DNA of 64,000 bases, taken from contig MESE01000018.1 of NCBI GenBank assembly GCA_001770855.1, forward strand, positions 1 to 64,000, given 5' to 3'. The DNA is from Burkholderiales bacterium RIFCSPLOWO2_02_FULL_57_36 (GTDB lineage: Bacteria; Pseudomonadota; Gammaproteobacteria; Burkholderiales; Burkholderiaceae_D). The notes beneath the pieces were generated by a model that saw only the letters and a program-made list of their open reading frames with translations, was not told where the DNA came from and did not search any database. Shown here piece after piece: positions 53,650-63,770 of the stretch. Numbering within the stretch: the stretch's first letter is position 1; every line of letters starts with the position of its first letter. The translations under genes and the position numbers were made by a program.

Positions 53650-56600
53650 ATGGACAGGTTCTACAGGTTGCACCGTAAAAGAGGCGGGCAGGATCGTGCC
53701 ACGTCCATGAGAAAAAAATATAACGCGGCTGAGGGAAAATTGAAATCACTTAACGGCAATTGCACTCTGGACCAATCAGCAGCATGGATGGTCGGAGGCG
53801 GCACGACGGGCGAGATGATCCGCTCAATGGATTGGGGAAATTCGCCACTCGGCCCGATCGAATCATGGCCGTTGAACTTGCAAAGCACAATCAATCTATG
53901 TCTCGCTTCGAACCTGCCGATGATCATTATCTGGGGACCGCACTGCACGCAAATTTACAACGATGCTTATATTCCGCTTTGCGGCGCAAAACATCCCGCT
54001 TCGATGGGACAGGATTTCCGCCGCTGCTGGGCTTCGGCATGGCCGGTCATCGGCGATGCAGTCAACGATGCACTTGCGGGCCAATCGCAAAAACTCGAGA
54101 ACCGGCGCATGTTTCTTGACCGGGGCGACAACCTGGAAGAGGCCTTTTTCACATACTCCTTCAGTCCGATATGGGACCAGGCCGGCGCGATTGCCGGAGT
54201 GTTTCATCCGGTAATGGAGACTACCGGCGCGGTACTCGCTGAACGGCGAATGCGGTTAATGCACGCCATCGGGTCGCGAAGCGCCAGAGCGCAATCGATG
54301 CCGGATGCATTAATCCTGACTGCCAGGGTATTGTCGGAATGCGATTCTGATATTCCATTCGCATTGTTCTATCTGTTCGATGCCCACCGCGCGCGTGCGA
54401 CGCTGGTCGCCGCGGCCGGCGTCCCGGCGGGCATGAGCTTCAGTCCAAAGACAATCGCACGTGGAGCCGACGCGTCGGCATGGCCCTTGTTCGATATCGA
54501 ATCGGAGCCCGGCTCTCAGGTGATGCTGGCCGGTCTTGAAGAGCGCTTCGGCGCGATTGCGTGTGGGCCGTATCCCGAGCCGCCGAAATCCGCGATGATG
54601 ATGCCATTCATGGCGCCCGGCTCGGCATTTCCCGCCGGCGTTTGTATTTTCGGGCTGAGTTCGCGCCTGCCGGCCGATGATGCCTGGCGCGGCTTGTGCG
54701 GTCAGATTGCCGCAACCGTTGATCTTGCAATCGCCGGCGCCCATGCCCGCGATCCGGAAACCCGGTCGAACGGCGCGGATGCATCCTCGCGGCACATCGA
54801 CGTTGAAAAGCTCGTGCAACAAACGTTCACGCAAAACGAACAGCGGCAACGCTGCAGCATGGAGGCGGGAGAAATCGGCGCATGGGACATGGATTTCGTG
54901 ACCCGTCATATCTGGCGGTCGCCGATACACGATCACATTTTCGGCTATCGTGAACCTTTGCACGAATGGACCCAGGAGATTTTTTTCAAGCATGTACTGC
55001 CCGAAGACCGGGAGCGCGTTGACAAGCAGTTTCGAGCGGCCCTGAAGAGCGTCGCACCGGGACATAAAATCGAATGCCGGATCCATGATGCAAACGGGAT
55101 GCAAAAATGGATCGAGATTCATAGCCAGGTAAAGTTCGACGGCTACGGCAATCCGGAACGGATTTTCGGCACCATTAAAGATGTAACGGAGCAGTTGAAC
55201 TTGAAAAATTCGTTGCAGCGTCAGACCGATATTCTGCAGATGATTCTCAACGGCATGTCGGAAGGCGTGGTCGTGTGCGACGCCGATGCCAAGCTGATCC
55301 TGGTCAACAAATCGGCGGAACAGATGTTGAACCTGGATGGAAGCGTATTTGGACTTCTGGATTCGGCCGGCGCCTATGAATGGCTGCAACCCGATGGGAA
55401 TACGCCGTGCACATATGAAAATCGCCCGCTGGTGCGCGCGCTGCGGGGCGAGAAGATCGCGGATTTCGAGATGGTGGTCCGCTGTCAGGAAAGGAAGGTC
55501 TACATTGCAATCAACTGTTCGTCAACGCCGCTGAAAGACGTGGATGGAAACACCATCGGTGCGGTAAAGGTGTTTCGTGATGTAACGGCAAGCAAGAATG
55601 CGTTGCAGGACCTGCGGAATGCCGAACAGCATTTCAAGCTGCTGGTGGAAGGCACGACCGATTATGCAATCTTCATGCTGGATGCCAACGGCCACATCGT
55701 CAGCTGGAACCCGGGCGCACAACGCATCCTTGGTTATGAAGAGGGAGAAGTGGTCGGCAAGCATGTGTCGATTTTCTATACACCCGAAGATATCGCCAGG
55801 GGCGAGCCGCAGCGTAAGTTGGTCCAGACCATTACGGAAGGGCGGGCGGAAGAAGACAGTTGGCGCGTGCGCAAGGACGGACAGCGTTTCTGGTCGACAG
55901 GTGTGCTGGATGCGTTGCATGACGAGGCAGGCGGTGTGCGCGGTTTTGTTGAAATCATGCGCGACAATACCGAACGCCGGCTGGCCGAGGAAAATACCTA
56001 TTTCCTCGCCAACCACGATCCGTTGACGAACCTGCCGAACCGGGCGCGCTTCATGGAGCGTTTGCATGAAGCATTGTTGAATGCGGATCGCGACGACACA
56101 CAGGTTGCGGTTCTGTTGCTCGACCTCGATCGTTTCAAGCTGATCAATGACACCATGGGTCATCATGTCGGTGACCTGCTGCTGAAAAAAGTGGCGATGC
56201 GACTGTCCAAATGCGTCAGGGAAACCGATACTGTTGCGCGGCTGGGCGGGGACGAATTCGTGGTTATTCTCACGCGCCTCAAGGATTTGGGGGCCATTGA
56301 ATCGCTGGCGGGAAAAATCGTTCAAGAGATGAGCCGGCCCTACCATATCAATCGGCAGGAAGTCCGCAGCGGCACCAGTCTCGGCGTCGCCTTATATCGC
56401 AAGGACGGCCATGATGCGGGCGAGTTGCTGCAGAAGGCGGACCTTGCGATGTACCGGGCCAAATCAGCGGGGCGCAACCGCTATAGAGTCTTCGCGCCGA
56501 GCATGCTGACTGAAATGCGGATTCGCAGCGAGCAGGAAAACAGCCTTCGCCATGCGCTGGAGCATCAGGAATTTGAACTTTACTACCAGCCGCAAATCGA

Positions 56601-57312
56601 TTTGAATACCTTGTACTTATCAGGCGCGGAAGTGCTGTTGCGCAGCAGGAATCGAGTCTTGCAAGGTATCCCGATCAGCAAGGTGATTGCACTTGCCGAA
56701 GAGACCGGACTGATTATTCCACTCGGTGAGTGGGTTTTGCAGACCACTTGCCGCCAAATGAAGAATTGGCAAAAAATGGGTTTGCCGGAGTTCAAGATCG
56801 CGGTCAATTTTTCTCCTGCGCATTTGCTTGCGTCGAACTTCATGGATACGGTGGAGCGCGTGTTGAGCGAGACCGGACTTGATGCGAAGTATCTCGAAAT
56901 CGAAGTAACGGAAGGATTGCTGGTAGCCGCCAGCGAGGCCAATAATCAAGTCATGACTGCGCTGAAGGAACTCGGCGTGTCGATTAGCGTCGATGATTTT
57001 GGTACCGGATATTCCGCTTTGTCGTACCTGAAGAATTTTCCGGTCGACGTGTTGAAGATCGATGAATCGCTGGTACGCAATCTGCCAGCGGATCAGGACG
57101 ATGTTGCGATCGTCTCGGCAATCATCAGGCTGGCTCAGGACCTGAACATCAAGGTGGTTGCCGAAGGGGTGGAAACGGTCGACCAGTTGGCGCATCTGAA
57201 AACCACCGATTGCAATACCGCGCAAGGATATCTGTTCAGTCCGGCGGTGAAGATCGATAAATTCGAAACCTTGTTGCATGGCCGAAAATGGTCGACGCCG
57301 ATATTTCATTGA
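53650..57312 (+). CDS. PAS/GAF diguanylate cyclase-phosphodiesterase (GGDEF-EAL)
   Basis: About 1220 residues, soluble. The order is an N-terminal PAS-like domain, a GAF domain, three PAS domains, then GGDEF and EAL. GGDEF is intact (VARLGGDEFVVIL, near 866) with an RETD inhibitory site just before it, so c-di-GMP synthesis is likely. The EAL motif is EVL (near 993), but DDFGTGYSALSYL, NFSP and AEGVET are kept, so phosphodiesterase activity is plausible. Start codons at 53650 and 53707 are both possible, neither with a strong ribosome site. A PAS array suggests redox, oxygen or ligand sensing. Confidence 0.92.
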   Translation: MDRFYRLHRKRGGQDRATSMRKKYNAAEGKLKSLNGNCTLDQSAAWMVGGGTTGEMIRSMDWGNSPLGPIESWPLNLQSTINLCLASNLPMIIIWGPHCTQIYNDAYIPLCGAKHPASMGQDFRRCWASAWPVIGDAVNDALAGQSQKLENRRMFLDRGDNLEEAFFTYSFSPIWDQAGAIAGVFHPVMETTGAVLAERRMRLMHAIGSRSARAQSMPDALILTARVLSECDSDIPFALFYLFDAHRARATLVAAAGVPAGMSFSPKTIARGADASAWPLFDIESEPGSQVMLAGLEERFGAIACGPYPEPPKSAMMMPFMAPGSAFPAGVCIFGLSSRLPADDAWRGLCGQIAATVDLAIAGAHARDPETRSNGADASSRHIDVEKLVQQTFTQNEQRQRCSMEAGEIGAWDMDFVTRHIWRSPIHDHIFGYREPLHEWTQEIFFKHVLPEDRERVDKQFRAALKSVAPGHKIECRIHDANGMQKWIEIHSQVKFDGYGNPERIFGTIKDVTEQLNLKNSLQRQTDILQMILNGMSEGVVVCDADAKLILVNKSAEQMLNLDGSVFGLLDSAGAYEWLQPDGNTPCTYENRPLVRALRGEKIADFEMVVRCQERKVYIAINCSSTPLKDVDGNTIGAVKVFRDVTASKNALQDLRNAEQHFKLLVEGTTDYAIFMLDANGHIVSWNPGAQRILGYEEGEVVGKHVSIFYTPEDIARGEPQRKLVQTITEGRAEEDSWRVRKDGQRFWSTGVLDALHDEAGGVRGFVEIMRDNTERRLAEENTYFLANHDPLTNLPNRARFMERLHEALLNADRDDTQVAVLLLDLDRFKLINDTMGHHVGDLLLKKVAMRLSKCVRETDTVARLGGDEFVVILTRLKDLGAIESLAGKIVQEMSRPYHINRQEVRSGTSLGVALYRKDGHDAGELLQKADLAMYRAKSAGRNRYRVFAPSMLTEMRIRSEQENSLRHALEHQEFELYYQPQIDLNTLYLSGAEVLLRSRNRVLQGIPISKVIALAEETGLIIPLGEWVLQTTCRQMKNWQKMGLPEFKIAVNFSPAHLLASNFMDTVERVLSETGLDAKYLEIEVTEGLLVAASEANNQVMTALKELGVSISVDDFGTGYSALSYLKNFPVDVLKIDESLVRNLPADQDDVAIVSAIIRLAQDLNIKVVAEGVETVDQLAHLKTTDCNTAQGYLFSPAVKIDKFETLLHGRKWSTPIFH

Positions 57313-57390
57313 TGACGACAGAGGTATGGCCTACATTTCCGGGACGCATGCGTAACAGCCGTAACCGGGTGTCCGGAATTTCACCTCAAA

Positions 57391-59568
57391 ATGAATATAG
57401 CGCCGCAGCAAAGCCTTGTTGATGGATCCGATGCCGAGCCTGGCTTGCTGCAACCTGGACGCAATTGCTGGCGTATCGAACATGCCGACCGGTTTGGCAT
57501 GCTGGTCGATGCAGATGCATATTTCCGTGCAGTACGTGCGGCAATGTGCAAGGCGCATCACAGTATTTTCATTCTGAGCTGGGATATCGACAGCCGGACC
57601 TGCCTGGTGCCGGAAGGTGCGGGCGACGGCTATCCGGAATTGCTGGCTGATTTCCTGCGGGCGATTCTCGACGCTCGTCCGGAACTGCATGTTTATATTT
57701 TGAACTGGGATTTCGCGATGCTGTACGCGCTGGAGCGCGAATGGCTGCCGGTCTACAAGCTGGGATGGAGTACGCATCGGCGTCTGGAATTCCACATGGA
57801 CGGCCGCCATCCGATCGGCGCGTCCCATCATCAAAAGGTGGTGGTGATCGACGATGCGGTCGCGTTTGTCGGCGGACTCGATCTGACGCGCTGCCGCTGG
57901 GATACACCCGAACATGCATGCGACGCGCCATTGCGCTGCGATGCCGATGGCAAGCCGCATGGACCGTTCCACGATGTTCAGGCCATCGTCGATGGCGACG
58001 CGGCTCGCGCATTGGGTGAATTGGTGCGCGCCCGATGGCGGCGCGCCACCGGGCGATCGGCGCTGCCGGTTTGCAAGGCCGAGTCGGATCCATGGCCGGC
58101 CGGCGCGGTGCCCGATGTTAGCGATATCGATGTCGCGATCGCGCGTACCGAACCCGCGTTCGAAAACGATACGGGTATCGATGAAATTCGGCAACTGCAC
58201 CTCGATGCCATCGCGCAGGCGCGCCATCATTTGTTTTTTGAAAACCAGTATTTCACTTCGGGACTGATCGGTAACGCGCTTTCCGCAAGGCTAGCCGAAC
58301 CGGAAGGCCCGGAAATCGCGGTCATATCGCCGCAGACACAAAGCGGGTGGCTGGAAGAAGCGACCATGGGAGTTCTGCGCGCGCGCCTGCACCGGCGGTT
58401 GAAGCAAGCCGATCAATATCATCACTACCGTTTGTACGGACCGGTAATACCCGGTCTGGCCAATGGATGCCTGAATGTCCACAGTAAGGTAATCGCGGTG
58501 GACGACGACCTGTTTTCCATCGGCTCGGCGAACCTGAGCAGCCGCTCGATGGCGTTTGATACCGAATGCAATCTGGTCATCGAAGCGCGTGGCGACACTA
58601 CCGAAAAAACGCGGATCCGCGGAGTCATCGCACGGTTGCGCAGCCGCTTGCTGGCGGAACATCTCGCCGCCTCGCCTGAAGCGGTGGATGCCGAAGTCCG
58701 GCAGCGCGGAAAACTGCATGGCGCGATCGAGGCACTGCAACAGCCCGGCCGGTCGCTGCAGGTGCTGGAACCGGCGGTCGCACCCGAACTCGATGCGCTG
58801 ATTCCCGAGCAGGCATTGTTCGACCCGGAGCGCCCGATCAATCCTGACGAACTCGTGGCGCAGCTGATTCCGAAAGATGCGCGGCGACCGGTGCCCGGGC
58901 GTTTGATAGGCCTCGGAATGGTGGCGGTGATGCTGGCATTGCTGGCGATTGCATGGCGCTGGACACCGCTTCGGGAGTGGGTCAACCTGGCCTCCCTGCT
59001 GGATCTGGCCCATAGCCTCAAAGCATTGCCATTCACGCCGGTCGCGGTGGTCGCGAGTTATGTGATCGCGGGATTGGTGGTGATACCGGTTACCCTGCTG
59101 ATTGCGGTCACCGGCATCGTATTCGGTCCGGTAACGGGTGCGGCATACGCCATCGTCGGTACGCTGTTAAGCGCTGCCGTCACTTATGGCCTTGGTCGGT
59201 GGCTGGGGCGCGATACGGTGCGCCGAATGCTCGGCGCTCGGATCAATCGTTTGAGCAGGCGCATCGCCAAGCGCGGCATTCTTGCTATGGTGGTGGTGCG
59301 GCTGTTGCCGATCGCCCCGTTTACCGTTGTCAACGTGGTTGCCGGTGCATCCCATCTGAGCTTTCGGGATTTCATGATCGGCACCTTGCTCGGCATGTCG
59401 CCCGGCATCGTGATCACCGTTACCTTTGTTCATAATCTCGCGGAAGCGGTGCGCAATCCCAGCATCGGAACCGTGTCGGTACTGGCGGGAATCGTCGCAT
59501 TGGTAATCGGATTTGCAATCGGGCTGCAGCGTTTGTTTGCAGGCAAAAAAACTCAGGAGGCGCATTGA
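57391..59568 (+). CDS. Phospholipase D-like (cardiolipin synthase type) protein with VTT membrane domain
   Basis: A 725-residue fusion. Two HKD motifs lie near residues 146 and 362 (HHQKVVVIDD and VHSKVIAVDDDL, each followed by GSANLS-type segments), typical of PLD enzymes and ClsB. After about residue 500 come membrane helices with the VTT/SNARE-associated pattern, including GAAYAIVGTLLSAAVTYGLG and VRLLPIAPFTVVNVVAGA. Such VTT domains are DedA-like and may scramble lipids. The next gene, an EEP family protein, follows 12 bases on, like the ybhO-ybhP pair of E. coli. A lipid-remodelling role is inferred. Confidence 0.9.
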   Translation: MNIAPQQSLVDGSDAEPGLLQPGRNCWRIEHADRFGMLVDADAYFRAVRAAMCKAHHSIFILSWDIDSRTCLVPEGAGDGYPELLADFLRAILDARPELHVYILNWDFAMLYALEREWLPVYKLGWSTHRRLEFHMDGRHPIGASHHQKVVVIDDAVAFVGGLDLTRCRWDTPEHACDAPLRCDADGKPHGPFHDVQAIVDGDAARALGELVRARWRRATGRSALPVCKAESDPWPAGAVPDVSDIDVAIARTEPAFENDTGIDEIRQLHLDAIAQARHHLFFENQYFTSGLIGNALSARLAEPEGPEIAVISPQTQSGWLEEATMGVLRARLHRRLKQADQYHHYRLYGPVIPGLANGCLNVHSKVIAVDDDLFSIGSANLSSRSMAFDTECNLVIEARGDTTEKTRIRGVIARLRSRLLAEHLAASPEAVDAEVRQRGKLHGAIEALQQPGRSLQVLEPAVAPELDALIPEQALFDPERPINPDELVAQLIPKDARRPVPGRLIGLGMVAVMLALLAIAWRWTPLREWVNLASLLDLAHSLKALPFTPVAVVASYVIAGLVVIPVTLLIAVTGIVFGPVTGAAYAIVGTLLSAAVTYGLGRWLGRDTVRRMLGARINRLSRRIAKRGILAMVVVRLLPIAPFTVVNVVAGASHLSFRDFMIGTLLGMSPGIVITVTFVHNLAEAVRNPSIGTVSVLAGIVALVIGFAIGLQRLFAGKKTQEAH

Positions 59569-59580
59569 TTCCTTCCATCC

Positions 59581-60294
59581 ATGTCGACCGCCGCGCCTGA
59601 TCTCAATCCCTGGCCGCTGACCATCGCCACTTACAATATTCACGGCGCGGTGGGCGCCGATGGCGAGTTTGCGCCGACGCGGGTTGCCGACGTGTTGCGC
59701 GAAATCAGCGCCGACATCATCGCACTGCAGGAAGTGCCGCTCGGCGGCGCGGGTATGCCGAACGTGCTCAAGATACTGCAGGATGCGACTGGCTTCGTCG
59801 GAGTCGAAGGCTACACCTTTAGTGTAAGCGGCAGGCGCTACGGCAACGCGGTGTTGAGCCGATATCCGATTCTTGCCACGCGCCAGATCGATATCTCATT
59901 CGGCAGCCGAGAGCCGCGCGGCGCGCTCGATGCCGACATCAGTTGCCACGGCCATCCGCTGCGGGTCATCGCCACCCACTTGGGTTTGCGTCCGGCGGAG
60001 CGCCACGACCAGATCCGCAAGCTGCTGCAGGTATTCGACACGGACCAGATGGCGGTGGTATTGATGGGCGATGTCAACGAATGGTTCGTGTGGGGAAAGT
60101 CGCTGCGCTGGCTGGTGTCGCATTTTCAGGCGGTACCGGCGCCCGCGACTTTTCCATCGCGCTGGCCGGTGTTCGCGCTCGATCGTATTTGGATCCGGCC
60201 CCGGCATCGGCTGGTCCATGTGGAAGTACACGCCACGCCGCTGGCGCGCATCGCATCCGACCATCTGCCGCTGATTGCGCATATCGACGGATAG
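59581..60294 (+). CDS. Endonuclease/exonuclease/phosphatase family protein
   Basis: A 237-residue EEP-fold hydrolase: TIATYNIHGAVG holds the first Asn, ADIIALQEVP the metal-binding Glu, VLMGDVNEW the Asp-x-Asn and SDHLPLIAHI the final Asp-His pair. It could be a phosphodiesterase, nuclease or sphingomyelinase-like enzyme; no specificity is visible. It lies 12 bases after the PLD-VTT gene, as ybhP follows ybhO in E. coli, so a lipid substrate is likelier than DNA. Confidence 0.88.
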   Translation: MSTAAPDLNPWPLTIATYNIHGAVGADGEFAPTRVADVLREISADIIALQEVPLGGAGMPNVLKILQDATGFVGVEGYTFSVSGRRYGNAVLSRYPILATRQIDISFGSREPRGALDADISCHGHPLRVIATHLGLRPAERHDQIRKLLQVFDTDQMAVVLMGDVNEWFVWGKSLRWLVSHFQAVPAPATFPSRWPVFALDRIWIRPRHRLVHVEVHATPLARIASDHLPLIAHIDG

Positions 60295-60412
60295 CGCTTC
60301 TCGCATCGCCGCATCACCGGAAAACTCCGGCCACGGGATAAACAGCATAACCGTTTAAAATAGGTTGCAACGCTTTTGTCACTGTCGGGCAATTCATTAA
60401 CGAAAAATCAAC

Positions 60413-61273
60413 ATGCTGGATAACTCTCTCTACAACACGCAAGAAATTCTGGATCTGCTGGTCCTGGAGCAAATCGGTCCGGATCGTTATCGAGGACAAA
60501 GCCATTTCATGGGCAGTCCGAATGTTTTCGGCGGACAAGTGCTGGGCCAGTCGCTGTATGCCGCCGCAGTGACCGTCGACAACCGGCGGCCGCATTCCCT
60601 GCATTCATTATTCATTTTGCCGGGCAACCACCGTTTGCCGATCGAGTATGAAGTCGAACGCGTTCGCGACGGCGGCACTTTCAGTACGCGCCGGGTGGTT
60701 GCGATACAAGAGGGCCGCAGGATTTTCGTCATGTCGGCCTCGTTTCAGGTTACAGAAGAAGGCTTGTCGCACCAGAAGCCGGCGCCCGAAAGCGAGGACC
60801 CCGAATCGCTTGCATCGAACCTGCCGACCTGGAAACAGCGTGCGGCATCGACCAACCGTCCGTTTCAACCGGTTCCGGTGGATTTCCGCGCAAACCATAA
60901 CGGCGATATTTTCAGCAGCGACACCCGCCATCCGAGCAAGCGGGTCTGGACTCGCGCACCGATTCGCTTGTCCGACGATCCGCTGGTACATGAAGCGTTG
61001 TTTGCCTACGTATCCGATTACGGATTGCTTTGGACCGCGCTTCAGCCGCACGGCGTGAAAATGGGCGACAAGCGTTTGCAGATTGCCAGCCTCGACCATA
61101 CCATCTGGTTCCATCGGCCTTTCCGCATGGATGACTGGCTGCATTTTTCAATGGAAAGTCCGAACGCATCCGGCGGAAGAGGGCTTTGCTTTGCCCACGT
61201 GTATAACAAGGAAGGTGTGCTGGTCGCCACTTTGGCTCAGGAAGGATTGATTCGCTTGCGTCCGGCAGCATAA
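60413..61273 (+). CDS. tesB: Acyl-CoA thioesterase II
   Basis: A 286-residue double hot-dog protein. FGGQVLGQSLYAA marks the first domain, and SLDHTIWFHRPFRMDDW holds the conserved Asp of the second. It hydrolyses medium- and long-chain acyl-CoA. Length and motif order match E. coli TesB. It stands alone after the EEP gene, 118 bases away. Confidence 0.94.
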   Translation: MLDNSLYNTQEILDLLVLEQIGPDRYRGQSHFMGSPNVFGGQVLGQSLYAAAVTVDNRRPHSLHSLFILPGNHRLPIEYEVERVRDGGTFSTRRVVAIQEGRRIFVMSASFQVTEEGLSHQKPAPESEDPESLASNLPTWKQRAASTNRPFQPVPVDFRANHNGDIFSSDTRHPSKRVWTRAPIRLSDDPLVHEALFAYVSDYGLLWTALQPHGVKMGDKRLQIASLDHTIWFHRPFRMDDWLHFSMESPNASGGRGLCFAHVYNKEGVLVATLAQEGLIRLRPAA

Positions 61274-61318
61274 TGCCGCGCTGCCTTGAAAGTGGTTATC
61301 TTCGGGGCAGGTAGATTT

Positions 61319-63505
61319 TCATTCCTCAAACATCTTCAATTTCGCTCTGATTGATTGTTGGAGAGGAATAAATATCGTCAGCGTGGTTCCAAGGGCGGGT
61401 GCGCTGTCGATCCGGAATTTCCCTCCCAGCGCGAGTACGCGTTCTTCAATGCCGACCAGTCCGAATGAGTCGGCCTTGTTCCGGTCGTCGGGATCAATTC
61501 CGATGCCGTTATCGGTAATTTTCATTACGAGATTGCTGCCATCGTCATATAGATCGACGCGAACTTCGGTGGCGTTGGCGTGGCGGATCACATTGGCCAG
61601 CGATTCCTGCAGAATGCGAAACAGGGTGGTGGCCGGCGCATCGCTCAAGGTGAATTCGTTCGAGTCCATGACGAGCTCGCAGGCAATTGCGCTACGGCGG
61701 CGAAATTGATTCACTTGCCATTCGACAGCGGCGCTCAAACCGAGGTCAAGTACCGCCGGCCGCAGATTGTTGATGATGGCTCTGACGCTTTTTACCGTCG
61801 CATCGATATGCTGAAGCATTCCCCGCACACGGTCGTTGAGCTTCGGATGCGATTCAGCGGTGCGTATGTCGAGCATCGCCACGTCGAGACGCAAAGCCAG
61901 CAGCGTCTGACCCAGTTCGTCATGAATTTCACGGGCGATACGCTTGCGTTCAACTTCCTTGATCCGGTCCTGATGTGCAGTCAATTCGCGCAGCAATTCC
62001 TGCGATCGTTTCAGCGCTTCGAGGTTATGCCTGCGATCCGTTATATCCATGATCGTGCCGCGCAAAAGCCGCTTGGGCCCGATATTGCTGGAGCGTGTGA
62101 TCATCTGCACCCAGCGGATCGAGCCGTCCGGACGGACGATGCGGTGTTCGGTATTGAATTCGAATCCGGTGCGTATCGAAGATTCCAGTCCCTGCTGAAT
62201 CCGCTCCCGGTCGTGTTCATCAATGTGCGCCAGAAAATCCGCATATCCGGGATTGTTCGCGACGCTGACTGCCCGGAATATCCGGTAAGTCTCGTCCGAC
62301 CATGTCATCGACCCGGTGTCGGGATCGAGTAGCCAACTGCCAAGCATGGCCATATGCTGCGCTTCCGCCAGATCGGCTTTACTGGCGCGTAAATCCTTGG
62401 TCATGTCATTGGCGAGTTCCATCGCATGGCGCCGGGCCGTCAGCAATGAATCGTAATTGCCGTATACGAGCAACGACCCCAGCACGCCGCCCGCCAATAG
62501 CAACCAGGGAAAATACGCATCGATTCCGATGAGCATCGTGTTCTTGGGAGTCGAAAATTCGATTTCCCACATATGCGATCCGACCGTCATCGATGTTCTT
62601 TTGATGAAAAAATCCTTTACCGACACTGCCGGGGAGCGATCCAGTCTTGATTCAGGCATTGCAATATTGTCGAACAGCAGATAGCCCGGATCCGACGTTC
62701 CTGTGGGCACATATTCATCGTTGCGGCCAAGGTCGTAAAGCTTCAACCGCATACCGGGCAGGGTATTTTTATCGATGGCATCCAGCATCAGCTTGCTGAT
62801 GTCGAACCCGGCACCGACCGAACCGTAAAAGGCAGCGTGTCTTTCAGATGCCGTATTGAGCGGCATTCCCTGGCGATATAGCGGCATTTGCAGCGTCAGG
62901 GCAGTGTGATTTTGCTGACCGTCGATATTGAGCATCGGCTTGTATGAGGAAATCAGCTCTCCCGAATCGCGTGACAGCGCAAGCGCTTCTTCGCCGCGCG
63001 GGTGGGACGCTAAATCGAACCCGAAGTGGGCGCGATTGCCTGCCATCGGTTCCAGATAGGTAAGTACGTGATATTCGGGACGCGAGCCGGCCGGTTTGAT
63101 CACAAATTCGGGAGAACCGTTGGTGTCGATGCTACGATCGGACCGAACCGAGGATTCGAATGCAGCCTTGTCCCGGTCAAGCACCAGTGGCGCAAAACTG
63201 AGTCTGGTTATTCCCGGAAAGCTGTTCGGCAGATCCAGGTCGGTGACATACGAGTGAAACGCTTGTCTCGTGACGTTATCGCTTGCATGAAACATGGCAC
63301 GGGTTGCACGCAATACTTCAACGTGGGAATGGATACGCGCTTCGATCGCGAGCCGGGCATTATTGGTTTGAAAGTCGAACTGAATCTTGTTTTTTTCTTC
63401 GACCATCTGTGCCGCAAACTGACTGAGAATCAGTGAAATCGTCAGTCCCAGCCACCAAGTGGTCGAGGTAAAAAAAGTTTTGAAGAAGTTTCGTCGAAGG
63501 CGCAT
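61319..63505 (-). CDS. CHASE/PAS sensor histidine kinase (NarX-type HisKA_3)
   Basis: A 728-residue membrane kinase. A first membrane helix, a CHASE periplasmic sensor (SFPGITRLSFAPLV is typical), a second helix (WLLLAGGVLGSLLVYG), a PAS domain (WVQMITRSSNI ends it), then the phosphoacceptor block RIAREIHDELGQTLL with His528, and an HATPase domain (ITDNGIGIDP). CHASE domains sense small ligands and their partners are usually LuxR-type regulators. No response regulator lies next to it within the window. TGGAGAAAAG before the ATG sets the start. Confidence 0.93.
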   Translation of the reverse strand: MRLRRNFFKTFFTSTTWWLGLTISLILSQFAAQMVEEKNKIQFDFQTNNARLAIEARIHSHVEVLRATRAMFHASDNVTRQAFHSYVTDLDLPNSFPGITRLSFAPLVLDRDKAAFESSVRSDRSIDTNGSPEFVIKPAGSRPEYHVLTYLEPMAGNRAHFGFDLASHPRGEEALALSRDSGELISSYKPMLNIDGQQNHTALTLQMPLYRQGMPLNTASERHAAFYGSVGAGFDISKLMLDAIDKNTLPGMRLKLYDLGRNDEYVPTGTSDPGYLLFDNIAMPESRLDRSPAVSVKDFFIKRTSMTVGSHMWEIEFSTPKNTMLIGIDAYFPWLLLAGGVLGSLLVYGNYDSLLTARRHAMELANDMTKDLRASKADLAEAQHMAMLGSWLLDPDTGSMTWSDETYRIFRAVSVANNPGYADFLAHIDEHDRERIQQGLESSIRTGFEFNTEHRIVRPDGSIRWVQMITRSSNIGPKRLLRGTIMDITDRRHNLEALKRSQELLRELTAHQDRIKEVERKRIAREIHDELGQTLLALRLDVAMLDIRTAESHPKLNDRVRGMLQHIDATVKSVRAIINNLRPAVLDLGLSAAVEWQVNQFRRRSAIACELVMDSNEFTLSDAPATTLFRILQESLANVIRHANATEVRVDLYDDGSNLVMKITDNGIGIDPDDRNKADSFGLVGIEERVLALGGKFRIDSAPALGTTLTIFIPLQQSIRAKLKMFEE

Positions 63506-63652
63506 CTTTTCTCCACGGCGTTACTCCGGGACAATCGTTACGCAGTGTATCGCTTTTTTTCTTGCAATCTCATGTTTTATTGAGGGTTTTTACGACATTT
63601 CATCCCGCTGTTTTTGCATTTTTTTTAAGATCAAAATTTTCAAGCATGAAGC

Positions 63653-63666
63653 TTGATCTCCATCAA
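63653..63666. promoter_or_regulatory. Perfect FNR/Anr consensus box
   Basis: TTGAT-CTCC-ATCAA matches the FNR/Anr consensus in both half-sites. A TAGAAA element about 30 bases downstream (63687-63692) could be a -10 with the box centred near -40, as for class II activation of the gene at 63921. The divergent sensor kinase could also be affected. Its regulator is not in the window. Confidence 0.65.
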
Positions 63667-63740
63667 GTCATACTCTTATTTCCATGTAGAAACACATGCT
63701 ACAGTCCTGTCCCATGTTGCTCGTTTCAGCGGCATTTTGC

Positions 63741-63770
63741 GAATCAGGACATATAGAATCAGGACATATA
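63741..63770 (+). repeat. Tandem 15-base duplication
   Basis: GAATCAGGACATATA occurs twice in direct succession (63741-63755 and 63756-63770), in the presumed 5' untranslated region downstream of the FNR box. Confidence 0.8.
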
